Positions 44,893 to 53,373 of a stretch of 62,829 bases of DNA are shown one piece after another. Each line of letters begins with the position of its first letter. Position 1 is the first letter of the stretch. The notes beneath the pieces were generated by a model. It was not told where the DNA came from, made no database searches, and was given only the letters and a program-made list of their open reading frames with translations. The position numbers and the translations under genes are program-made. This stretch comes from Burkholderiales bacterium 70-64 (GTDB lineage Bacteria; Pseudomonadota; Gammaproteobacteria; Burkholderiales; Burkholderiaceae_E), in NCBI GenBank assembly GCA_001898645.1, contig MKUQ01000033.1:1-62829 (forward strand), given 5' to 3'.

Positions 44893-46440
44893 ATGCGAAA
44901 CAACCAGCCCGTGAGCCAGCGCGAGTACGACTTCGCCGCTGACGCCACGCTGATGTCTACGACCGACCCGAAGGGCCGCATCAGCTATGCCAACGCCGCT
45001 TTCATCGCCGTCAGCGGATTCGATCGTGCCGAGCTCACTGGCAAGCCGCACAACATCGTGCGCCACCCCGACATGCCGCCCGAGGCCTTCGCCGACATGT
45101 GGGCCACGATCAAGGCGGGCCGTTCGTGGACGGCAGTGGTGAAGAACCGCCGCAAGAACGGCGACCACTACTGGGTGCGCGCCAACGCCGCGCCGGTCGT
45201 GCGCGGCGGGCAGGTGACGGGCTACATGTCGGTGCGCACGAGGCCGTCGCGCCAGGAGATCGAGGCGGCGGAGAAGCTCTATCGCGATTTCCGCGAGGGA
45301 CGGGCCGGCAGCCGGCGCTTCCATCGGGGCCTGATCGTGCGCACCGGGCTCCTGGCGTGGATGTCCTGTCTGCAGATCATGCCGATGCGCTGGCGGCTGC
45401 GCCTGCTCTGCGCAGGCCTGGGCCTGTTGGCGGTGGCCGGTGCGGCCGCCGCCGGCCTGGCCGGCGGTGCGCTGGCGGGCTTCGCCGCAGGCGCCGCGCT
45501 GCTGGGCCTCGGGACGTCGCTGGCGCTGGAGGCCCAGATCTCGCGTCCGCTCGAGCATGTGCTCGAGCAGGCGTTGAGCGTGGCGGCCGGCCAACCCGGC
45601 GAGATGGTGCACCTGAACCGCGTCGACGAGATCGGCATGATCCTGCGCGCCATCAACCAGTCGGGCCTGAACCTGCGCTCCCTGGTGGACGACGTCGGCG
45701 AGCAGGTCGGCGGCGTGCAGACCGCCAGCGGCGAGATCGCGCAGGGCAACAACGACCTGAGTGCCCGCACCGAGCAGACCGCCTCGAGCCTGCAGGAGAC
45801 CGCCGCTTCGATGGAGCAGATGACCGCCACGGTCAAGAACAATGCCGATACCGCCCGCGAAGCCGCGCAGCTGGCCAGCAGCGCCAGCGATGTCGCGGCC
45901 CAGGGCGGCAGCGTGGTCGGCCAGGTGGTCGGCACCATGCAGGACATCACCGCCTCGAGCAAGCGCATCGCCGACATCATCGGCGTGATCGACGGCATCG
46001 CCTTCCAGACCAACATCCTGGCCCTCAATGCCGCGGTGGAAGCCGCGCGCGCCGGCGAGCAGGGGCGCGGCTTCGCGGTGGTCGCGGGCGAGGTGCGCAG
46101 CCTCGCGCAGCGCAGCGCCGAGGCCGCCAGGGAGATCAAGTCCCTGATCGGCACCAGCGTCGAGAAGGTCGAGAGCGGCGCCCAGCAGGTCGACGCGGCC
46201 GGCCGGGCGATGAGCGAGATCGTCGCCCAGGTCAAGCGGGTGAACGATCTCATCGCGGAGATCAGCGACGCCACGGCCGAGCAGTCGAGCGGCATCGGCC
46301 AGGTGAACGTGGCGGTGTCGCAGCTCGATCAGGCCACGCAGCAGAACGCCGCGCTGGTCGAGCAGACCGCGGCCGCGGCCGAGGCGATGAAGGGTCAGGC
46401 GACCCGGCTCGCCGAGGCGGTCAGCGTGTTCAGGAACTGA
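44893..46440 (+). CDS. Aer-like PAS-containing methyl-accepting chemotaxis protein
   Basis: This 515-residue receptor resembles Aer. An N-terminal PAS domain (about 12-115; [38 protein letters not shown]) probably binds FAD and senses redox state or oxygen. Two close hydrophobic segments (about 165-210) anchor it, then a HAMP-like region and the kinase-control domain with the conserved hairpin [40 protein letters not shown] 44893 fits the Aer N-terminus (QREYDF). No che genes are nearby. Confidence 0.9.
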   Translation: MRNNQPVSQREYDFAADATLMSTTDPKGRISYANAAFIAVSGFDRAELTGKPHNIVRHPDMPPEAFADMWATIKAGRSWTAVVKNRRKNGDHYWVRANAAPVVRGGQVTGYMSVRTRPSRQEIEAAEKLYRDFREGRAGSRRFHRGLIVRTGLLAWMSCLQIMPMRWRLRLLCAGLGLLAVAGAAAAGLAGGALAGFAAGAALLGLGTSLALEAQISRPLEHVLEQALSVAAGQPGEMVHLNRVDEIGMILRAINQSGLNLRSLVDDVGEQVGGVQTASGEIAQGNNDLSARTEQTASSLQETAASMEQMTATVKNNADTAREAAQLASSASDVAAQGGSVVGQVVGTMQDITASSKRIADIIGVIDGIAFQTNILALNAAVEAARAGEQGRGFAVVAGEVRSLAQRSAEAAREIKSLIGTSVEKVESGAQQVDAAGRAMSEIVAQVKRVNDLIAEISDATAEQSSGIGQVNVAVSQLDQATQQNAALVEQTAAAAEAMKGQATRLAEAVSVFRN

Positions 46441-46464
46441 GCCGGACGAGAACTCCTGGCGCGG

Positions 46465-46489
46465 ACGCGGCCGAACTCGGCGGCCGCGT
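46465..46489. terminator. GC-rich hairpin after the chemotaxis receptor gene
   Basis: ACGCGGCCG (46465-46473) and CGGCCGCGT (46481-46489) form a perfect 9-bp stem with a 7-nt loop, 25 bp after the receptor stop. No T-tract follows, so termination is uncertain. Confidence 0.45.
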
Positions 46490-46583
46490 GTACCGAAGGT
46501 GCGGCGGACCAGGAGGCAGGGCGGAGCTGAGAGGCAGGGCCGGGGAAACCCCAGCCCCGGTCAGATGGATTCGGGCCGGTTCA

Positions 46584-46704
46584 GAACGTGTGAAGGAATC
46601 GTAGCGAGCGGCCCGAGGTCGCGCCGAGAAGCGCAGCCGTACTTCGGTACGGCGAGCATCGCAGGCGCGACCTCGGGCCGCGCAGTAGATTCATTCACAC
46701 GTTC
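46584..46704. repeat. 121-bp palindromic repeat element, copy B
   Basis: Ends are GAACGTGTGAAGGAATC (46584-46600) and GATTCATTCACACGTTC (46688-46704), 17-bp inverted repeats with one mismatch. The centre is GCCGTAC-TTCG-GTACGGC (46636-46653), which as RNA closes a C(UUCG)G tetraloop. It is the inverted twin of 7581-7693. The stop codon of the minus-strand gene at 46695 lies in the right end. Confidence 0.87.
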
Positions 46705-47072
46705 TTGCAGTCGTTGGCGAGCTGGCGCCCGTGCTTGGTGTCGAGCAGCATCGACTTGCCGACGATGACCAGCCACACCAGCCCGGAGCTCGCGTCTTCG
46801 TAGCGCAGGGCGCCCGAGCGCGCCGTGACGGCGCGCATCTTGTATTCCTTCTTGTCGAAGCGCACTACGGCCGACTGCATGTCGGCCGAGACCTGGCTGA
46901 TGTCGACGCTGCGATTCAGGTCGCAGCGATAGGTGCCCGCGGGCAGGGCGAAGCCGTGGGGATTGAAGCTGCTGACGGCCGGGTCGGCCGCCTGCGCGGG
47001 CGCAACGGCGCCTGCCAGGGCCAGACCGAGCGCGAACGGAACGAATCGTAGGGATGGGCTGATGGAACGCAT
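46695..47072 (-). CDS. exported MliC-like protein
   Basis: This 125-residue product has a signal peptide (FVPFALGLALAGAVAPAQAA). The mature part resembles the C-type lysozyme inhibitor (MliC) fold: YRCDLNRSVDIS, SGALRYEDASSGLVWLVIVGKSMLLD, and a C-terminal Cys that could pair with the early Cys. The MliC functional Ser/Lys positions are only partly matched, so inhibitor activity is uncertain. There is no lipobox. Its last codon and TGA stop come from the palindromic repeat. Confidence 0.7.
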   Translation of the reverse strand: MRSISPSLRFVPFALGLALAGAVAPAQAADPAVSSFNPHGFALPAGTYRCDLNRSVDISQVSADMQSAVVRFDKKEYKMRAVTARSGALRYEDASSGLVWLVIVGKSMLLDTKHGRQLANDCKNV

Positions 47073-47284
47073 GGTCGAACTCCGCTGTGATCCGGCTGGC
47101 GAGCCCCGTGCGCAGGCTCCGTCACGTGCGCCGAAGTATAGATCCTCCTCTCCGGCGTCGTGCATCGATGCTGCACGCGGCGTTGCTTTCGCGCAAGCGG
47201 TGCGATGCGCGGCGGACGACGGACGGCGTCGGCGCGGTCCCGGGCGGTCGGGGTCATTGGTACCGCCGTACCGCCGGCCCGGTG

Positions 47285-48295
47285 CTAGTCCCCCGCCCCG
47301 GCAGCGATCAGTTGCTCGGCGATGGCGGCGTCGCCTTGCCGCAGGGCCTGCTGCAGGGGCGCGACTTGCGTGCGGTCGCGGCGGCGCGGGTCGGCGCCGG
47401 CTTCCAGGAGCAGGCGCACCGCCTCGGCGCGGTGCGCCCGTACCGCCGCCATGAGCGGCGTATGCCCGGCGGTGTCGCGCTCGTCGAGCGCAGCACCGCC
47501 GGCGATCGCCCGGCGCATGGCATCGAGATCACCGCGGGCGGCGGCGGCCGCGAGTGCAGCGGTCGCCGTTGCGGTCGAGGGCGAGAACGATGGCGATGGC
47601 GCCGGGGCACCCTCGGCGCGTGACGCCATGGCCGGCGAAACCGCTCGTTCGCGTGCCGTGGGTTCCCCGGCGTGATCGAATGGCCTCGAGCGATCCTCGG
47701 CGGCCGGTGCCGCAGGCGTTGCGGGCGCAGGCGCCGTGCTCGCCGCCGGCGCTGCCGCTTCGGGGGCCGCCGGCGCGGCGCCGGATCCGGCCTCGTCGCG
47801 CCGCGGCCGGGGCGAACGGCGCACGATTCCGTCAGCCTTCATCCGGGCGTCTTCGCGGGCGCGATCCGCCTGCGCGACGCCGGGTGCGGCAGAGGAGGCA
47901 GCCGGGGGCGCGGCAGGTGGTGCGGCGGGCGGTACGATGGACGGTACGATGGACGGTGCGATGGGCGGCGCGATGGGCGGCGCGATGGGCGGTGCGGCAC
48001 CGGCGACGCCCGCCGGTGCCGCGACTGAGGCATCGTGGTTCTCTGCCGGCTCGACGGGGCCGTGCAGCAGCTGCCAGGCGAGCAGGCCGGCGAGGCTCAT
48101 GGCCGTCACCGAGCCGAGCGCGGCGATGCGCCACCGCGCGTCGTTGGCCGCCGGCCTCGATCGCGTCGAACGCGCGTGAGCCAGGATCCGCTCGCGCGTT
48201 CCGGGCGACGGTGCGTCGGCTTGTACCAGTCGCTGGGCATCGTGCCATGCGGTGCGCAGCGGATCCTCGGCAGGGGGCGTCGGGGAGGTGTGCAT
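47285..48295 (-). CDS. membrane protein with ankyrin repeats, probable anti-sigma factor
   Basis: This 336-residue protein has a short N-terminal cytoplasmic part (1-55), one membrane helix (about 57-78, RIAALGSVTAMSLAGLLAWQ), a long Ala/Pro-rich region (85-240) including eight tetrapeptide repeats, and ankyrin repeats at the C-terminus (about 245-335; AGHTPLMAAVRAHRAEAVRLLLEAGADPRRRD). It follows the ECF sigma gene by 12 bp. The topology (small cytoplasmic head, one helix, periplasmic sensor) matches anti-sigma factors, but the head shows no clear known motif. A periplasmic ankyrin domain is unusual. Confidence 0.75.
   Translation of the reverse strand: MHTSPTPPAEDPLRTAWHDAQRLVQADAPSPGTRERILAHARSTRSRPAANDARWRIAALGSVTAMSLAGLLAWQLLHGPVEPAENHDASVAAPAGVAGAAPPIAPPIAPPIAPSIVPSIVPPAAPPAAPPAASSAAPGVAQADRAREDARMKADGIVRRSPRPRRDEAGSGAAPAAPEAAAPAASTAPAPATPAAPAAEDRSRPFDHAGEPTARERAVSPAMASRAEGAPAPSPSFSPSTATATAALAAAAARGDLDAMRRAIAGGAALDERDTAGHTPLMAAVRAHRAEAVRLLLEAGADPRRRDRTQVAPLQQALRQGDAAIAEQLIAAGAGD
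47900..47995. repeat. eight 12-bp tandem repeats
   Basis: On the minus strand this encodes APPI/APSI/VPSI/APPA tetrapeptides (residues 101-132) of the ankyrin protein. Neighbouring units are nearly identical in DNA, so it is a likely site of length variation. Confidence 0.8.
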
Positions 48296-48307
48296 GTCCC
48301 TCGTCCT

Positions 48308-48901
48308 TCAGCGCCAGTGCGCGAGCGCCTGGCGCAGTTTCGCGCGCGCGTAGCGCAGCCGGCTCTTGGCGGTTTCCGCGCCCACGCCGGTCGCCGCGCC
48401 GATCTCCTCCACGCTCAGGCCGGCCTCCACCTGCAGCAGGAAGGCCGCGCGCTGCTCGTCCGGCAGCGCGTCGACGGCTGCCATGAAGGCCGTCGCCCGG
48501 GCGCGGTCCTCCACCCTCGCCAGCGGCTCGCCGCGCGCGTCGGCCGCCAGCGCCTGGGCCAGATCGGCGTGCGCTTCGTCGTCGATCGATGCCGGCGTGC
48601 CGCCGCGCGAGCGGCTGCGCCGCACGTAGTCGACGACCCGGCTGCGCGCGATGGTGTACAGCCAGGTGGCGAATCGCGCCTGGGGCCGGTAGCGCGCCGC
48701 CTCGCGCGTGACCGCGAACCAGGTGTCCTGGAACAGTTCCTCGGCCACGCCGTTGCCCGCCTGCCGTCCGACGCAGCGGACGATGAAGCGGAACAGCCCG
48801 CGCTCGTGGCGATCGTAGAGCATCTCGAAAGCGCGTACGTCGCCGCGCCCGAACGCGAGCATCAGTTCCTCGTCGCCAGAGGGCGGGCCGCTCGACTCCA
48901 T
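48308..48901 (-). CDS. ECF RNA polymerase sigma factor
   Basis: This 197-residue group IV sigma factor has region 2 (YDRHERGLFRFIVRCVGR, EELFQDTWFAVTREAARYRPQARFATWLYTIARSRVVDYVRR) and region 4 (DALPDEQRAAFLLQVEAGLSVEEIGAATGVGAETAKSRLRYARAKLRQAL), with a somewhat long linker. ATG 48901 gives a normal N-terminus. The frame also opens at ATG 48982, which overlaps the upstream stop (ATGA) and would add 27 low-complexity residues. The ankyrin membrane protein downstream is the likely regulator. Confidence 0.9.
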   Translation of the reverse strand: MESSGPPSGDEELMLAFGRGDVRAFEMLYDRHERGLFRFIVRCVGRQAGNGVAEELFQDTWFAVTREAARYRPQARFATWLYTIARSRVVDYVRRSRSRGGTPASIDDEAHADLAQALAADARGEPLARVEDRARATAFMAAVDALPDEQRAAFLLQVEAGLSVEEIGAATGVGAETAKSRLRYARAKLRQALAHWR

Positions 48902-48978
48902 GGGGCGTGATTGTGCGCGACGCGCGGGGGCGATGGCGCCCGGCACCGGGCCGGGCCGCCATCCGGTCGTCGACGCAT

Positions 48979-49968
48979 TCATCGGGGGCGCATCGGCGGA
49001 TCGGGTACGTAGCCCAGCACGGGCGAGTGCGGGAACGGATCGGGCCGCGGCCCCGGCACGAACGGTGCCGGCAGCACGCCCATCGCGACCAGGTTCTCCC
49101 GGCTGTCGTAGCGCAGCACGATCACTTCGTCGGGCGTGCTGCGCGCGCGCTCGAAGCTCGTGTGCGTGACCGCCGACCATTCGCGCCCGCCATGCCCGGT
49201 GCCGAGCTTCTCGCTGCGGCGGACCCGCCCCGCAGCGCCGGCCGCCGCTTCGTCCCGGGCCTCGGCGCTTCCGGCGGCGGCGCCGGGAAGTGCCGGCGAT
49301 GCCGGCGTCGACGATTCGGGCATCGACGATCCCGGCGCAGGCGAGTCCGGCGTAGAGGATTCCCGCGACGGCGATGCCTCGGGTGCCGGCGCCTGCTGCA
49401 CAGGGGCCGGGGCCTCGATGCGCTCGCGGAAGATCGCCACGCCGATCACGCCGACGTTCGACGGCCGGCCCGTGCGCGTGGCGTACGCGTCGGCGAGCGC
49501 GGTGAACGTGAACGCTGCCACCTGCTCGTCGCTCTTGCGCCAGCCGTTGATCGCATGGCGCCGGTACGGCCCCAGCACATAGCCGGTCTGCTCCCAGGCC
49601 GCCGTCTCGCCGCTGACGGCATTGATGCCGTCGACCGCGGTGACCGCCAGCACGCGCTCGCCCAGCCGGTTGTGCACGACGATCGCATAGCGGGCGCCGG
49701 GCTGCCCCGCGACCCACAGTTGTCCGGCGTGCCGATGGACCGGCAGCACGCGGCCGGAGTCGCGGTCCAGGACGGTCACGTCGGCGAGCCGGCCTGCCGC
49801 CTGGGTGGTTGCTGCGGCGAACAGCAGGGTGGACAGCGCCGCAGCGGCGCTCGTGCGGCGCAGCGGGAGGTGGCGCCATGGGGGATGCGGCAGAAGGTGG
49901 TGCGGAAGGCGCGGCGCGCGGCGGCGGGCGTTCGACGGCGCAAGGGCAGGCGTAGGGTGCGGGCGCAT
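48979..49968 (-). CDS. exported protein of unknown function
   Basis: This 329-residue protein has a long basic N-terminus and a signal-like segment (SAAAALSTLLFAAATTQAAG). A globular part follows (about 58-185; VTVLDRDSGRVLPVHRHAGQLWVAG, GYVLGPYRRHAINGWRKSDEQVAAFTFTALADAYATRTGRPSNVGVIGVAIFRE), then a Pro/Ser-rich stretch and a C-terminal part. ATG 49968 has a GAGGAG site. I do not recognise the family. It is immediately upstream of and coupled to the sigma factor, so it may be part of the same surface-signalling unit. Confidence 0.75.
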   Translation of the reverse strand: MRPHPTPALAPSNARRRAPRLPHHLLPHPPWRHLPLRRTSAAAALSTLLFAAATTQAAGRLADVTVLDRDSGRVLPVHRHAGQLWVAGQPGARYAIVVHNRLGERVLAVTAVDGINAVSGETAAWEQTGYVLGPYRRHAINGWRKSDEQVAAFTFTALADAYATRTGRPSNVGVIGVAIFRERIEAPAPVQQAPAPEASPSRESSTPDSPAPGSSMPESSTPASPALPGAAAGSAEARDEAAAGAAGRVRRSEKLGTGHGGREWSAVTHTSFERARSTPDEVIVLRYDSRENLVAMGVLPAPFVPGPRPDPFPHSPVLGYVPDPPMRPR

Positions 49969-50068
49969 GGCGGCTCCTCGATGAGGTGCCTGCCATGAAC
50001 GCAAGGAATCGATGCGCGGGGTCGAGCCGGAGGCGATTTCGTGCTGCGGCTTCGACTCAGATACGTCC

Positions 50069-51415
50069 CTAGGGCATCGCGGGGCCGGGCTCGACGGCGA
50101 GTCGCGGCCGCCGGCCGGGTTGCGCCCCTGCGTCGGTGTAGGCGCCGCGGATCGTCCAGTCGCGCGGCCGGCCGTCGAAGTCGCGGTCGAATTCGGTGTA
50201 GCCCGCGGCCGGGATCGCATCGATGGGGGTGCCGCGCAGCGCGCCGGCCTTCGGATGCGCATCGAAGCGCTCCGGCGGCGGCTGCGGCGCGACGAGCACC
50301 GCAGCCGCCGAGGCGTAGCTGCCGGTGAAGTTGTCGCGCTGCTGGCCGCCCGCCAGCGGAACGGCGGCGAACACCGCGTTGCCGAACACGCGCTGGGCGA
50401 ACCCGGCGGCGGCGCCGCTCACCCGGATGCCGCTGTCGCTGGCGATGACGGTGTTGCCGAAGATCGAGATCGACCGGGGCAGGTCGTTGTGCGGCTGGAT
50501 ATTCAGCGCCGGGCCCGCATCGTTGAACATCACGTTGGCATAGAAGGCGATGTTGCCCTCGCCCTGGAACAGCGCCTCGGTGGGGTTGCGGTAGAAGAAG
50601 TTGCCGTAGATCTCATAGAGGTCGTCGCTGCCCGGGCCGCTGGTGGGGAAGTGGCCGACCAGCAGGTTCGGCCTGGCCATGGGGCCGGTGGCGCTGTTGG
50701 CCGACTTGGAGAACACGTTGCGGCGGACGATCGTGCGCGAGGGGCCCGCGGGCAGGCCGATGCCCTCGGGCCGCGGCAGCTGGTGCTTGATCTGGATGTT
50801 GTAGCCGATCGTGTCGCGGACCAGGTTGCGCTCGATCAGGCCGGCCACGAACGGATGGGTGCCGTCGGAGTTGCCGAAGTACATGCCGGTGCCGGCGCCG
50901 ACGATGGTGTTGCCGCGCACGACCCAGTTCCAGGCCGGCGCGCCTGCGGTGGAGATGCCGTCGACCTGCTGGTCCGAGCCGACCCCGCGGATCACCAGGT
51001 TCTCCAGCGTGATGTGGTGGGTGAGGCCCTGGGCGGCCACGCCCGCGCCGCCGAGGTCGCGTCCGTCGATGACGAGGTTGCGCACGACGAGATGACTCGC
51101 ATCGGCCAGGCGCACCGTGTTGTAGCCGGCGCGTCCGAGCAGCAGCGGCCGCGCGCCGCCCTCGGGGCCGGTGATGGTGATCGGCCGGCCGGCCGTGCCG
51201 TGGAGGCCGAACAGCGGCAGGCCGGGCGCGCCGCCGGCGGGGTCGTAGGTGCCCGCCGCCAGCCGCAGCGTGTCGCCGGGCTGCAGCGTGCGCAGCAGCG
51301 CGAGGTAGTTCGATGGATCGGCGGCGATGACGCGCCCCTGCGCGCCGGTGCCGCCGGCCCAGGCCATGGCCATCGTCGTCAGGAGCGCCGCCCAGGCGCG
51401 GATCACGGGTCGCAC
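50069..51415 (-). CDS. exported right-handed parallel beta-helix protein
   Basis: This 448-residue protein has a signal segment (IRAWAALLTTMAMAWAGGTGAQG) and repeated beta-helix rungs (HLVVRNLVIDGRDLGG, HITLENLVIRGVGSD, WVVRGNTIVGAG, LIERNLVRDTIG, ISIFGNTVIASDSGIRVSG). The N-terminal part resembles polysaccharide lyase family 6 or alginate-epimerase-like folds (LRTLQPGDTLRLAAGTYD). Catalytic residues cannot be assigned by eye. GTG 51415 avoids overlap with the divergent chorismate mutase gene; the frame is open further upstream. Confidence 0.75.
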   Translation of the reverse strand: MRPVIRAWAALLTTMAMAWAGGTGAQGRVIAADPSNYLALLRTLQPGDTLRLAAGTYDPAGGAPGLPLFGLHGTAGRPITITGPEGGARPLLLGRAGYNTVRLADASHLVVRNLVIDGRDLGGAGVAAQGLTHHITLENLVIRGVGSDQQVDGISTAGAPAWNWVVRGNTIVGAGTGMYFGNSDGTHPFVAGLIERNLVRDTIGYNIQIKHQLPRPEGIGLPAGPSRTIVRRNVFSKSANSATGPMARPNLLVGHFPTSGPGSDDLYEIYGNFFYRNPTEALFQGEGNIAFYANVMFNDAGPALNIQPHNDLPRSISIFGNTVIASDSGIRVSGAAAGFAQRVFGNAVFAAVPLAGGQQRDNFTGSYASAAAVLVAPQPPPERFDAHPKAGALRGTPIDAIPAAGYTEFDRDFDGRPRDWTIRGAYTDAGAQPGRRPRLAVEPGPAMP

Positions 51416-51467
51416 GAGGGGTGACCTTAGCAGATCCGCGACGGGCGCCCGTGGCAGAATCGGCGGC

Positions 51468-51869
51468 ATGGAACCCGATCCGCAAGGCAAGCCGCTGCGC
51501 TGCTTCCGCGACCCGGCCTACCGGCCGCTGGCCGCGAACCTGGCCGGCGTGCGCGCCGGCATCGATGCCATCGACGAGCAGCTGGTCGCCCTGGTGGCCG
51601 AGCGCGCGATGCTGGTGAAGGACGCCGCGCGCTTCAAGGCCGATGCCGGCCAGGTGGCGGCGCCGGCGCGCCAGGCCGAGGTGATCGCGCGGGTGCGCGC
51701 GCTCGCCGCGCGCCACGACCGCGGCTTCGAGGGCCTGGAAGACGTGGTCGAGGCCACCTGGCGCGCCATGGTCGCGGCCTTCGTCGCCGCCGAAGGGCGC
51801 TACTTCGACGACATGGATCCCATCGATCGGGAATCTGGCGGGCTCGATTCGAACCCGACGGATTCCTAG
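51468..51869 (+). CDS. chorismate mutase (AroQ type)
   Basis: This 133-residue all-helical protein has the AroQ pattern: Arg in LAGVRAGIDAIDEQLVALVAERAMLV, then Lys in KDAARFKAD, and the C-terminal helix EDVVEATWRAMVAAFVAAE. It converts chorismate to prephenate; a PchB-like lyase role is less likely but not excluded. There is no signal peptide. The start lies 53 bp from the divergent beta-helix gene. Confidence 0.82.
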   Translation: MEPDPQGKPLRCFRDPAYRPLAANLAGVRAGIDAIDEQLVALVAERAMLVKDAARFKADAGQVAAPARQAEVIARVRALAARHDRGFEGLEDVVEATWRAMVAAFVAAEGRYFDDMDPIDRESGGLDSNPTDS

Positions 51870-51885
51870 AAGGAGCGAAGCTCGC

Positions 51886-53373
51886 TCATTCGCCGCGGCT
51901 GCGCGCCAGCGCGCCCGGATACAGCCGCTCGAGGGCGTCGAGCGCCGCCTGCGTCAGCAGCGGGCGCAGCGCCGCCTGCAGCGCCGGCGTGGCATCGGGC
52001 TCGCGGCGCAGCGTCCAGGCGTGCGCGAAGGCCTCGCGCCGCTGCTCGAACACCGCGAGCACCACGTCGCGCCAGTGCGCCGGGTGCTCCGACGGCGTCC
52101 AGTCGCCGCGGCCCCGGCCGTAGTGCGCCACCGCCAGGTAGCCGAGCAGGCCGGTGACCACCAGCTCGTCGAGCACCGCGTCGGTCCAGGCCACCGAGGG
52201 CGACTGCGCACCGCGCACCAGGTTGAAGCCGCGCGCCAGGCCGAAGCCGCCCAGCGCGCCGACGATGCCCCCGGCCAGCATGCCGGCGCCGAAGGTGAGG
52301 CCGCCGGCGACGAGATCGGCCTTGAGCCCGGCGAGCGCCCCGGTGATCGCGCCGCCGAACATCGCGGCCTTGCCTTCGTCGAGGCGGTCGGTGACCGCAT
52401 AGTGCTCGGCCAGGCGCGCGAGGACCTCGCCCGAGGCATGGCCGGCGAGCCCGTGCAGCGCGATCAGCCGGTCGGTGCCGGCACGCACGTCGGCATCGAG
52501 CCGTTCGGCCAGCCGGCGCATGGCCCCGCGCCGGGTCGCCGAGGCCTCGGCCTCCTCGGCGCCGTGGCGCGCCGCCAGGGCGCTGCCGGCGTCGCGCAGG
52601 CGATCGAGCAGGCCCGTCGCGGGGACCGGCTCGCGGTCGGCGGCGGCGCGCGCGATGCGCTGCGCCAGCACGTCCATCGCCGCATCGAAAGTGGCGCGCC
52701 GGCGGCGCAGCCACTCGTCGGCCAGGCGTGCGCAGGCCTCGCGCCGGTCTTCCTCCGGCAGCACCGCCTGCAGGGCGCGCAGCAGCGTCGCTTCCTGCAC
52801 CCAGCAGCGCGCGAAGGCGTCCATCGGCAGCACCGCGCGTACCAGCGAGGTGCCGGCGAGCTGGCTGCGCCAGGCCTGCACGTCGGCCTCTTCCTCGGCG
52901 GCGGGACGGGGGCGCCCGAGCTGGTTCAGCAGCACCACCACCGGCTTGCCGATCCATTCGAGGATGCGCATCTCGGTGGGGACATAGGCCGCGTGCGCGG
53001 GCGACTCGGCGGCGTTGACCAGGTACAGCACCATGTCGGCGCGCTCGCGCACGTTGCGCACCGCCTGCTGGCCAGCCCAGAACGCTCGGTCGCGGAAGCG
53101 GTCCCAGACCTCGCTCAGGAACCAGCCGATCGGGTCGCCGCTCGCATCGAGCCGGCGCGCCAGGCGCACGCTGTCGCCGAAGCCGGGCGTGTCCCACAGC
53201 ACCAGGCGGTCGCCGCCGGCGGTCTCGACGAGCAGGTGCTCCTCGGCCGCCTCGGTGACGTGGGGCTCGTCGCGCACCACGCCCACGTCGCGCCCGAGCA
53301 GGGTGCGCGCGAGCGTGGTCTTGCCCACGTTGGTGTGCGACACCAGGCTCAGCGCGATGGTGTGCGCGCTCAT
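51886..53373 (-). CDS. DUF3482 GTPase
   Basis: This 495-residue GTP-binding protein has a P-loop (SHTNVGKTTLARTLLGRDVG), switch II motif LWDTPGFGDSVRLARRLD, and NQLG as the probable base-recognition motif. The C-terminal half (DUF3482) contains a Gly/Ala-rich hydrophobic stretch (about 335-385; MFGGAITGALAGL, AGGLTFGAGMLAGGIVGALGG) that may insert into membranes. It overlaps the DUF2868 gene (ATGA). The pair is conserved in proteobacteria with no established function. Confidence 0.87.
   Translation of the reverse strand: MSAHTIALSLVSHTNVGKTTLARTLLGRDVGVVRDEPHVTEAAEEHLLVETAGGDRLVLWDTPGFGDSVRLARRLDASGDPIGWFLSEVWDRFRDRAFWAGQQAVRNVRERADMVLYLVNAAESPAHAAYVPTEMRILEWIGKPVVVLLNQLGRPRPAAEEEADVQAWRSQLAGTSLVRAVLPMDAFARCWVQEATLLRALQAVLPEEDRREACARLADEWLRRRRATFDAAMDVLAQRIARAAADREPVPATGLLDRLRDAGSALAARHGAEEAEASATRRGAMRRLAERLDADVRAGTDRLIALHGLAGHASGEVLARLAEHYAVTDRLDEGKAAMFGGAITGALAGLKADLVAGGLTFGAGMLAGGIVGALGGFGLARGFNLVRGAQSPSVAWTDAVLDELVVTGLLGYLAVAHYGRGRGDWTPSEHPAHWRDVVLAVFEQRREAFAHAWTLRREPDATPALQAALRPLLTQAALDALERLYPGALARSRGE

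Noticed and set aside
47900-47995. Short regular repeats as a CRISPR array
   Set aside because: 12-bp units without spacers, in frame inside a coding region.
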